Source: Rubrivivax sp. (GTDB lineage: Bacteria; Pseudomonadota; Gammaproteobacteria; Burkholderiales; Burkholderiaceae_C). Taken from it: 43,235 nucleotides of DNA. The stretch covers positions 1 to 43,235 of the forward strand of contig JAIXYO010000021.1 of NCBI GenBank assembly GCA_027490215.1. Direction: 5' to 3'. Numbering within the stretch: position 1 is the first letter of the stretch; every line of letters starts with the position of its first letter. The notes under the pieces were generated by a model. The model did no database searches and had not been told where the DNA came from. It saw only the letters and a list, made by a program, of their open reading frames with translations. This document shows, in pieces, positions 36,801 through 43,235 of the stretch. A program made the position numbers and the translations under genes.

Positions 36801-37718
36801 TCAGGTTTTTTTGGGTGACGACGAGCGCCGGATGGCGTCGTTGATTTCCTTGATCGACCGCTCGATCTCGGCATCGTCGAGATCGTCGATCACATCGTGG
36901 CCAAGCACGCTGGCCTGGATCGTGGAGGCGAATACCTCTTCGCCCAGCGCCTGTGTCGACACGCCGGCAGCACCGGACGGGGCTTCGGACGCTTCCCACT
37001 CGATGGCCATCACCGACACGTTGTCGCACTTGGGTCCGCCGTTGCGCAACGCCTGCTCGACCAGTTCAGGTACCGACTCGGTGATCAGGTGCTGCGCCAG
37101 CTGTTCTGTGATCGACGCGTCGGTGACGGTGCTCCACAAGCCGTCGGAGCAGAGCATCAGCCTGTCTCCGCCTTGCAGCAGAAACGGGCCGGCGGTGTCG
37201 ATCACCGGCTTGCCCGGGCTGCCCAAGCAGGTGAACAGCACATTGCGGTTCAGGCGCTCACGCATCGGCACCACCGAGTGGAGTGCATCCTGCAGTTCGG
37301 AATAGGAGTGATCGCGGGTACGCGCCACCAGCTTGTCACCACGCACGAGGTACAGCCGTGAATCGCCGCAATGCGCCCAGTAAGCCGAGTCGCCCTGCAT
37401 CACGCAGGCGATGATGGTCGTGCGGGGCGTGTCAGGCAGCGCCTTCTGCGCCGAATAACGCAGCAACTGCTGGTGCCCGGCCATGATCGCCTGGTTGAGG
37501 AACGCGAGCGGGTCAACCAGCGTCGGCTTGGCCTCCCGCTGGAACAGCGCTGACATCGTCTGCAATGCGAGCTGAGACGCCACCTCGCCTTCCGGATGCC
37601 CACCCATGCCGTCAGCCAACGCGAACAGACCGGAGTCGCGGGTGTACGAATACCCCATGCGGTCTTCGTTCTTCTCGCGACCCCCCTTGCGACTGACCTG
37701 GTAGATGGAAAAGCGCAT
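36801..37718 (-). CDS. PP2C-type Ser/Thr protein phosphatase
   Basis: 305 residues. [37 protein letters not shown] and GPKCDNVSV give the metal-binding Asp residues of PP2C. The C-terminal 60 residues (residues about 245-305) are acidic and unstructured. It presumably reverses phosphorylation by the neighbouring Ser/Thr kinase encoded just upstream; substrates unknown. ATG 37718 is preferred over the longer open frame. Confidence 0.93.
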   Translation of the reverse strand: MRFSIYQVSRKGGREKNEDRMGYSYTRDSGLFALADGMGGHPEGEVASQLALQTMSALFQREAKPTLVDPLAFLNQAIMAGHQQLLRYSAQKALPDTPRTTIIACVMQGDSAYWAHCGDSRLYLVRGDKLVARTRDHSYSELQDALHSVVPMRERLNRNVLFTCLGSPGKPVIDTAGPFLLQGGDRLMLCSDGLWSTVTDASITEQLAQHLITESVPELVEQALRNGGPKCDNVSVMAIEWEASEAPSGAAGVSTQALGEEVFASTIQASVLGHDVIDDLDDAEIERSIKEINDAIRRSSSPKKT

Positions 37719-37792
37719 GTCAGTGCGTGCCTGAGCGCCGGGCAGCGCCCACTTGGGGGACAAGAGCGAAGCGACGTGGGAGCGCCATTAAG

Positions 37793-38761
37793 TTACACCT
37801 TGGCGCCGGTGGTCAGGTTTTCAAGCTGCATCTTCAGGCGCTCGCCGAAGCTCAGCTTGGTGTAGCGGCGTTCGGTCTCACGCGCCAGTTCCTTCTGCAG
37901 CGCGAACACGCTTTGTGGGCGCGACAGTGGGTCGAGCGACATGCACCACTCGGTCACTTCGATCAGGTTGTCGGAATAGATGTTGCGCAGCCGACTCAGG
38001 CTCAGCGCCAGCCGGTCCTTCTCGATGCGCTGCGGCGCGTCATTCGGCGGATAACCCTGCATGCAGGCATAGATGCAGGCGCCGATGGCGTAGATGTCGG
38101 TCCAGGGGCCGAGGGTGCCATCGCGGCGGTACATCTCGGGCGCGGCAAAGCCCGGCGTGTACATAGGACGGATGAAGTTGCCTTCCTTGCTCAGCACCTC
38201 ACGCGCAGCACCGAAGTCCAGCATCACCGCCTTGTTGTCATTGGTGATGAAGATGTTGGCTGGCTTGATGTCAAGGTGGAGCATCTTGTGCTGGTGAACG
38301 ATGCGCAAGCCACGCAGGATCTCGTCGAACAGGCTGCGGATGGTCGACTCGCGGAACACCTTGTCGCGCTTCAGATCGCGCGCGGTGACGATGAAGTCCT
38401 GCAGCGTTTCGCCCTGCAGGTAGTTCATCACCATGTAGACGGTTTCGTTCTCGCGGAAGAAATTCAGCACCGAGACAACGCTCGGGTGCGAGATCTGTGC
38501 GAGCGACCGACCCTCCTCAAAGAAGCTCTTCAGGCCCAGTCGATACAGAGGCTGCTTCTCGGGCTTGACCCGGGGTGTCAATTCGCCCGGCGAGCGCTCT
38601 GCCAGTGAGGATGGCAGGTACTCCTTGAGCGCAACCATGTGGCGCTGCGGGTCTTCTGCGAGATACACCACACCAAACCCGCCAGCCGCCAGCTTCTTGA
38701 CGACCTGGTAGCCGCCGACCACGGTGCCAGAAGGCAGCGGAGCGGGCTTCAGCTTCGACAT
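37793..38761 (-). CDS. Ser/Thr protein kinase (Hanks type)
   Basis: 322 residues. Gly loop LAAGGFGVVYLAED (24-37), Lys in VALKEY, catalytic HLDIKPANIF, DFGAAR (DFG), APEM. It is a cytoplasmic kinase without a membrane segment or PASTA domains. It pairs with the PP2C phosphatase 74 bases downstream. The 30-base gap to divergent yicC must contain both promoters. Targets unknown. Confidence 0.93.
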   Translation of the reverse strand: MSKLKPAPLPSGTVVGGYQVVKKLAAGGFGVVYLAEDPQRHMVALKEYLPSSLAERSPGELTPRVKPEKQPLYRLGLKSFFEEGRSLAQISHPSVVSVLNFFRENETVYMVMNYLQGETLQDFIVTARDLKRDKVFRESTIRSLFDEILRGLRIVHQHKMLHLDIKPANIFITNDNKAVMLDFGAAREVLSKEGNFIRPMYTPGFAAPEMYRRDGTLGPWTDIYAIGACIYACMQGYPPNDAPQRIEKDRLALSLSRLRNIYSDNLIEVTEWCMSLDPLSRPQSVFALQKELARETERRYTKLSFGERLKMQLENLTTGAKV

Positions 38762-38790
38762 AATCAGCGGTTTTCACGGGTTGACATTCA

Positions 38791-39735
38791 ATGCCAGTCT
38801 ACAGCATGACCGGCTACGCCAGCGCCACAGCAGGCGCGGCTGAGACGCCGGTTTCGACCGCAGCCAGCGAGCTGCCAGTCGCCCGGCCCACCACACCCTC
38901 GCGGGCCAGAGTCACAGTCGAGCTTCGCAGCGTGAATGGACGCTTTCTCGACCTGAATCTGCGCCTGCCCGACGAGTTGCGCGCCCTGGAGCCGTCACTG
39001 CGTGAGCTGCTGACCGCCGCCTTTCGCCGCGGCAAGATCGAGTTGCGGCTGAACACCCAGTCCAGCGCCGACACGGCCTGGCCGCAACCGCAGCCGGAAC
39101 AGCTGAACCGGCTCTCGCACCTGCAAAGCACGATTCGCGGCTGGCTGCCCAGTGCTCAGGAGCTGTCGGTCCACGAGGTGCTGCACTGGTGCAAGACGAG
39201 TGCATCCCAGGAACAGCTGGACGATGTGGCACTGGACGCCGCCAAGCGGGCCATTGCCGGCCTGGGCGAGGCGCGTGCACGAGAGGGCAAGCGCCTGGTC
39301 GAGGTGCTGATGCTCGGGGTGAACCGCCTTCGGGAGCTCGCCGCCAAGGCCGAGCCCTTGGTGCCGGCCACCGTCCAACGCCAGCAGCAGAAGTTTCTCG
39401 AGCGCTGGCAGGAAGCGCTGCAACAAACAGGCGCCGCCCAAACCGTGTCAATCGAAGCGCTGCAGGAGCGGGCCTTGAACGAGGCAGCGGCCTACGCGAT
39501 CCGCATCGACGTGGCTGAAGAGTTGGCTCGGTTGCGAGCCCACCTCGACGAGATGGCGCGAATGCTCACGGCCGGCGGCGAGGTGGGAAAACGACTCGAT
39601 TTCCTGATTCAGGAACTGCTGCGCGAGGCGAACACGCTGGGGTCGAAGGCGTCGAGCCTGGAACTCACCACCATCTCTCTGGACATGAAGGTGTCGATCG
39701 AGCAACTGCGCGAGCAGGTGCAGAACATTGAGTAG
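38791..39735 (+). CDS. yicC: YicC family endoribonuclease
   Basis: 314 residues. MPVYSMTGYASA at the start, VELRSVNGRFLDLNLRLPDELRALEP, RGKIELRLN, and the C-terminal KRLDFLIQELLREANTLGSKASSLELT define YicC. The family has been shown to be RNases in E. coli and B. subtilis. A residue 12-45 insertion (Ala/Thr/Pro-rich) is longer than in E. coli. gmk usually follows yicC, but here an integrase element follows. Confidence 0.95.
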   Translation: MPVYSMTGYASATAGAAETPVSTAASELPVARPTTPSRARVTVELRSVNGRFLDLNLRLPDELRALEPSLRELLTAAFRRGKIELRLNTQSSADTAWPQPQPEQLNRLSHLQSTIRGWLPSAQELSVHEVLHWCKTSASQEQLDDVALDAAKRAIAGLGEARAREGKRLVEVLMLGVNRLRELAAKAEPLVPATVQRQQQKFLERWQEALQQTGAAQTVSIEALQERALNEAAAYAIRIDVAEELARLRAHLDEMARMLTAGGEVGKRLDFLIQELLREANTLGSKASSLELTTISLDMKVSIEQLREQVQNIE

Positions 39736-39743
39736 CTTTTCAG

Positions 39744-39761
39744 GGGGTCCCATGGGGTCCC
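39744..39761 (+). repeat. Direct repeat GGGGTCCC x2 after yicC
   Basis: GGGGTCCC occurs at 39744-39751 and 39754-39761, separated by AT; the junction CCCATGGG is palindromic. It starts nine bases after the yicC stop, where the integrase element begins, and may be part of the attachment or a terminator; no matching copy was found at the far side. Confidence 0.35.
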
Positions 39762-39841
39762 CAGAAATCAGGTAACCCACTGTCATGTAAGGATATTTTG
39801 TCCCGAGCCGTCCCAGGGCGTCGCAGCGAAGCGCGCGCAAC

Positions 39842-39914
39842 CTGTGGGGTTTATTGTGGGGTTTTTGGGGTTCGCGCCGCTTCTGAGGCGTTCATCCGAT
39901 CAAAAACCCCACAG
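39842..39914. repeat. Repeated TGTGGGGTTT motifs upstream of integrase
   Basis: TGTGGGGTTT occurs at 39843-39852 and 39855-39864 (12-bp period) and inverted at 39904-39913. The second copy and the inverted one form a perfect 12-bp inverted repeat (39855-39866, 39902-39913). The spacing before int fits arm-type recombinase sites or an operator. Confidence 0.6.
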
Positions 39915-39935
39915 CCTCACAGGAGCCTATGGGAC

Positions 39936-41249
39936 ATGAGCAGACAGCAACGACCGATCACTGACCGCGAGATCAAGGCCTGGCTCGCTGCCGGCGCCGT
40001 AGACCGCGGCGTGGGCGAAGGCCTGACCTTCGTCGCCAGCACCATCGCAGCGCGGGCCGGCAAGGCCTCGTGGATCCTTCGCTACCGACTGAACGGACGC
40101 TCCAAGGAGAAGGTGCTCGGGCGCTACCCTGAGCTGTCGCTCAAGGATGCGCGCGAGCAGGTACGGCAGGACCGAGCACAGATCGAGCGCGGCATCGACG
40201 TCACGGCAGCCAAGCAGGCAGAGAAGGCCCTGCAGCTCGAAGTTCCCACCGTGCAGCGGCTCGGTGAAGTCTGGTTCGCAAAGTACATCCAGCCGCGCTA
40301 CAAACATCCGGAAGTCGTGGCACGCGTCCTGCGCAAGCACATCAATCCGGTGCTGGGGCCGGTCGCCCCACCCGACGTGCAGCCTGTACACATAGACCGC
40401 GTGCTGACGCGCATCGTGGCCGGCGGTGCACCGACAGTTGCCAACGACGCGCTGCGCTACATGAGTCGCATGTTCCGCATGGCCGTGCGCAACCACTGGA
40501 TCGATCGCAATCCAGCGGCCGACTTCGACCTGGTGGATGCTGGGGGCGACGAGGTCTCGCGCGACCGCTGGCTGACTGTGGAAGAGCTGCAGCAACTCGC
40601 CGTGGCCATGCGGACGACACCGAACTACGGGCGCGAGAACGAGCTGGCCGTCTGGCTGCTGCTTGCGCTGTGTGTGCGCAAGATGGAGCTGCTGTCGGCC
40701 CGCTGGGACGCATTCGATCTCGACGCCGGCATCTGGACCCTGGCCAAAGAGAACACGAAGACCCGCGCTTCGATCCGTATCCCGCTGGCGGAACCGGTCA
40801 TTGCATGGCTCAAGGAGGCCAGGGTCTTCTCATTCGGCAAGCCCTACGTCTTTCCCGCCCGCCGGCTCGTCCGTTCGCGCCTGGGTGTGAATTGCAGGAA
40901 TCGGTACGAGCACGTCGGCCCAGACACCCTCAACGTCGCGCTCAAGCGATTGAAGGTTCTCGACATCGAGCACTTCACGGTTCACGACATGCGGCGGACG
41001 GCGCGGACGCACCTCGCCGTGCTCGGCGTCGATCGCTTCGTCGCCGAGCGCTCGCTGAACCACAAGCTGGGCAATGTCGAGGGGATCTACGACCGGCACG
41101 ACTACTTTGCCGAGCGAGCCGCCGCGCTGGGAGCGTGGGCATCGTTGCTTGCGAAGGTCGAAAGCGGCAAGGTGCCCGCCAGTCCGACCAAGGCGCCCCG
41201 CGTTCCAGCGAAGAAGGCCAGGCGTGTGAGCGCGGTGGCGAGTGGTTGA
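39936..41249 (+). CDS. int: Tyrosine recombinase / P4-type integrase
   Basis: 437 residues. An N-terminal arm-binding domain (WILRYRLNGRSKEKVLGRYPELSLKDAREQ, about 45-75), a SAM-like core-binding domain, and the catalytic domain with Arg in LALCVRKMEL, HDMRRTART (HxxR) and the nucleophile Tyr in GIYDRHDYFAER. ATG 39936 has AGGAG at 39921-39925; the longer open frame covers the repeats. It would integrate or excise the element. The C-terminus is Lys/Ala/Pro-rich. Confidence 0.93.
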   Translation: MSRQQRPITDREIKAWLAAGAVDRGVGEGLTFVASTIAARAGKASWILRYRLNGRSKEKVLGRYPELSLKDAREQVRQDRAQIERGIDVTAAKQAEKALQLEVPTVQRLGEVWFAKYIQPRYKHPEVVARVLRKHINPVLGPVAPPDVQPVHIDRVLTRIVAGGAPTVANDALRYMSRMFRMAVRNHWIDRNPAADFDLVDAGGDEVSRDRWLTVEELQQLAVAMRTTPNYGRENELAVWLLLALCVRKMELLSARWDAFDLDAGIWTLAKENTKTRASIRIPLAEPVIAWLKEARVFSFGKPYVFPARRLVRSRLGVNCRNRYEHVGPDTLNVALKRLKVLDIEHFTVHDMRRTARTHLAVLGVDRFVAERSLNHKLGNVEGIYDRHDYFAERAAALGAWASLLAKVESGKVPASPTKAPRVPAKKARRVSAVASG

Positions 41250-41371
41250 CCCTTGCCGACTCAGCCGGTGTCGGGGTGAACGACCACGCAGGATTTCGGC
41301 CCGAATCCAGCACGCTGCCAATCCCGCTTGCACCCTAGAGTTGCCGATATGCCTCTCTCTGGAGACAGCCC

Positions 41372-41602
41372 GTGCAACGCAACCCGTCCGTACCAACGCC
41401 CCGCCGCACTGAGGTGGTGACGCCGCTCTTCCTGCGGATGCCCACCGTCATGCGCATGACCGGACTCGGGCGGTCGACCATCTACAGGCTGATCGCGGAG
41501 CACAAGTTCCCGAGCCCAGTGCGCCTCGGGCCTCGTGCGGTGGCGTGGAGAAGCTCCGATCTCGACGAATGGAGCGAGGCTCGGCCCGTCGCTGCGCACT
41601 GA
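41372..41602 (+). CDS. AlpA-family DNA-binding regulator
   Basis: 76 residues from a GTG with GGAGA just upstream. FLRMPTVMRMTGLGRSTIYRLIAEHKFPSPVRLGPRAVAWRSSDLDEW is the MerR-like helix-turn-helix of AlpA, which activates the integrase/excision genes in P4-like elements. It sits 122 bases behind int, as expected. The 189 bases after it (41603-41791) show no recognisable feature. Confidence 0.9.
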   Translation: MQRNPSVPTPRRTEVVTPLFLRMPTVMRMTGLGRSTIYRLIAEHKFPSPVRLGPRAVAWRSSDLDEWSEARPVAAH

Positions 41603-41791
41603 AAGTACCCCTCTTACGCAGCTGCTGTGGTGCGCTCGAAGTAGCTGCACCTATCGGTGCAGGGCAACGTCAGCTCTGCCGGAATTCGAATTCACGCAGC
41701 AGGCCAGGAGCGGTCACCGCCTTCAAGGCGATTAGCGGTCACTCGAGCGCGCCTTTGCCCGAAGCCTGTGCCAGCGCACCTACACTTGCGC

Positions 41792-42664
41792 ATGGACCAG
41801 GAAGACGATCAAGAGCGATACGCACGAACGCTGTTCAGGAACCTGCTGGACATGCCACTGTACGTGCCATTGAAGCTCTCAAAAACTGCGCCCAACATGC
41901 AGTTGCGGCAGCTTTTCACCTACAGCCCGAACTTCGACGCGTACTGCCCTGAATGCGGCAAGCACACGACGTGGAAAGCGGTGCCGCGCTCGAGTGGCGG
42001 TGGTGCTGGGATGAGACCGCGGACTGAGTTCGTGGGTCCGTTCGCGCTCGACATGCAGTGCAGCAGGAATGCTGCCCATCGCCCGATCTACTACTTCACC
42101 ACCGATCCGGTGAAGACGCCGGTTCTCAGCGAAGAGTTTTCCGACTTCGACGTCTCGATCACCAAGGTGGGCCAGTCACCTTCGTTGACGGATTTTCAGA
42201 AGGGCGATCTCTCCGGCTTCGATGACGCGATGTCGAAGGAGCAGCGAACGGAATTCGTGCGCGCGATCAACTGTGCAGCGCACGGCTTCTCAGTTGCCGC
42301 CTGCGTGTACTACCGGCGGGTCTTTGAGAGTGTGCTCGTTGAATCACGCGACGCCCACATGAAGTCCGCGGGCATGACTGAGTGGCCCGAGTTCCGCACC
42401 GCCAGAACCGACGAGCGCATCAAGTTGCTGAAGGACGAGTTGCCAGCCTTCCTCTCAGAGCACCCTCACCTCTACGGGATTCTCAGCCTCGGCGTCCACG
42501 AGTTGAGCGAAGACGAATGTGCTGCCGAGCTGCCGATGTTGCGGCAGGCGATCCAGCTAATCTTCGAGGACAGGAAGATCGAAATGCAGAAGCGAAAGAC
42601 CCGAGAAGCCGTCTCGAAGATGATCTCGCAGTCCGCGGGCAAGCTCGGCAACAGGGAGAGCTGA
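41792..42664 (+). CDS. Zinc-ribbon protein with possible HEPN-like helical C-terminus (unrecognised family)
   Basis: 290 residues from ATG 41792. An N-terminal part (LFRNLLDMPLYVPLKL) leads to CPECGKH and a later MQCSRNAAHRP, which together look like a zinc ribbon (C-x2-C...C...H, about 50-90). The second half is all-helical: FVRAINCAAHGFSVAACVYYRRVFESVLVE, then GILSLGVHELSEDECAAELPMLRQAIQLIFEDR. The spacing of R-R...E resembles the DUF4145-like helical pattern. No function is established. As cargo of an integrase element it could be a defence gene (speculation). Strong, high-GC codon use. Confidence 0.65.
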   Translation: MDQEDDQERYARTLFRNLLDMPLYVPLKLSKTAPNMQLRQLFTYSPNFDAYCPECGKHTTWKAVPRSSGGGAGMRPRTEFVGPFALDMQCSRNAAHRPIYYFTTDPVKTPVLSEEFSDFDVSITKVGQSPSLTDFQKGDLSGFDDAMSKEQRTEFVRAINCAAHGFSVAACVYYRRVFESVLVESRDAHMKSAGMTEWPEFRTARTDERIKLLKDELPAFLSEHPHLYGILSLGVHELSEDECAAELPMLRQAIQLIFEDRKIEMQKRKTREAVSKMISQSAGKLGNRES

Positions 42665-42667
42665 CGG

Positions 42668-42820
42668 TCAGTGAACCACGCCGTGGATGTCTGCCTCGGT
42701 GAACTCGATGATGTCACCGGGCTCCTTGCCGCAGTACTCGAAGTCGTCGATGTTCTCGAATCCGTTGGTCTCGCCCTTGAACGACTTTTTGTCGATCCCG
42801 TGACATCGCGCAGGTCCCAA
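42668..42820 (-). CDS. Small hypothetical protein (about 50 aa)
   Basis: On the minus strand the C-terminal 40 codons (DKKSFKGETNGFENIDDF, then YCGKEPGDIIEFTEADIHG) show strong third-position GC bias, typical of real genes here. A TTG at 42820 would give 50 residues; ATG 42871 gives 67, but the extra part looks non-coding. It may be the tail of a decayed gene. Acidic, no known domain. Confidence 0.4.
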   Translation of the reverse strand: MGPARCHGIDKKSFKGETNGFENIDDFEYCGKEPGDIIEFTEADIHGVVH

Positions 42821-43028
42821 TGACCGCTCCCGCAAGGGTGCTACGTCGCCAACGGGTCGGGAAAATACCATCGTCCAGCCGCCCGACAGCAGATGTCCGT
42901 CCCCGCCGACGGCTGCGGCAAGCGATCTTCCCGAGCAAGGCGCCGGATAGCAGGCGACTACTGCGCTCGTCGATCGATAGGTGCGTAACAGGGCGGCACA
43001 CCACACCGGCATTCGGCACGGCGGGTGT
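42821..43028. other. Stretch without a supported gene
   Basis: About 200 bases between the small minus-strand frame and the last gene. Several frames are open on both strands, but none has family features or a convincing start. No repeat of the yicC-side sequence was found, so an attachment site could not be placed. Confidence 0.3.
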
Positions 43029-43235
43029 TCAGGCGGTCATCGTGACTTTGAGAACGGCACCGATCAACAGCATCGCCGCCATCACCTTCCCCCAGCGCCA
43101 GGTCGTGAACCAGTAACGCTGGTTCACCCAGATGGCGCGATGCAGGCGCCCCAGACCCAGCAGTACCGCCATGGCCGTAACGAACGGGCCCATCAGGCCC
43201 ACCGGTTCGGGCGCGTGCTGAATCAGCAGCACCCA
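43029..43235 (-). CDS. Partial membrane protein (3' end; 5' end beyond window)
   Basis: The minus-strand frame is open to the window edge; the last 68 codons are seen. Two hydrophobic segments (GLMGPFVTAMAVLLGLG and VMAAMLLIGAVLKVTM) flank a basic/aromatic loop (RAIWVNQRYWFTTWRWGK). It is probably an integral membrane protein of unknown function. It may be the first chromosomal gene past the element. Confidence 0.6.
   Translation of the reverse strand, partial: WVLLIQHAPEPVGLMGPFVTAMAVLLGLGRLHRAIWVNQRYWFTTWRWGKVMAAMLLIGAVLKVTMTA

Noticed and set aside
39736-43235. tRNA gene as integration site of the integrase element
   Set aside because: No tRNA or tmRNA fold was found near either side. 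The only tRNA in the window is 20 kb away.

Overview
The window is a GC-rich chromosomal segment. Its gene content and family types (serS beside tRNA-Ser, an ispH-fkpB pair, radC next to an Smr gene, yicC, a cheR-cheD-cheB set) suggest a flagellated betaproteobacterium, probably Burkholderiales. This is inferred from gene families and base composition. No 16S or other taxonomic marker is present.

Layout. (1) Positions 1-19583 are a surface-polysaccharide region. It begins with a truncated coiled-coil protein, a sulfotransferase, a chimeric MptE-like/FkbM protein, an exostosin-type glycosyltransferase and an FkbM methyltransferase. Three AT-richer genes follow (5982-8140: two methyltransferase-like, one rhamnosyltransferase-like), which look imported. 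A block containing gmd and two toxin-antitoxin pairs (VapBC, MNT/HEPN) comes next. Then come a GT2 glycosyltransferase, cysC (PAPS supply, which fits the sulfotransferase), a decayed methyltransferase, and a capsule-type set: an OPX export lipoprotein, a GT4, KpsS, an SDR and a WcbQ/LtaS-like membrane enzyme. (2) Positions 19779-24638 are housekeeping: tRNA-Ser(CGA) behind serS, ispH-fkpB, and divergently radC-smr, followed by a truncated haemoglobin. (3) Positions 24635-34056 concern motility and second messengers: FlhG, a GGDEF protein, cheR-cheD-cheB behind an excellent sigma-28 promoter, a GAF-PAS-GGDEF-EAL protein, a chemoreceptor and cheW. (4) Positions 34149-39735 hold hemW-rdgB-rph, a PP2C phosphatase, a Ser/Thr kinase and, divergently, yicC. 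(5) Positions 39736 to about 43030 are a small integrative element or remnant: a P4-type integrase with repeated upstream motifs, an AlpA-like regulator and a zinc-ribbon protein with a possible HEPN-like helical C-terminus. The window ends in a partial membrane-protein gene.

How they work together. The left third would make, modify (methylate, sulfate) and export a glycan. The centre controls swimming through chemoreceptor adaptation (CheR, CheB, CheD), flagellar number (FlhG) and c-di-GMP, which in many bacteria also governs polysaccharide output. Toxin-antitoxin genes, gene relics and chimeric genes show that the polysaccharide region is a recombination hotspot.

Most unusual items: a HEPN gene relic that brackets the gmd/TA block; a shared ATGCTAAG(A/G)T-N6-ATG element at both TA operons; a 17-bp tandem operator with 21-bp period; an MptE-like/FkbM chimera; and repeated TGTGGGGTTT motifs ahead of the integrase.
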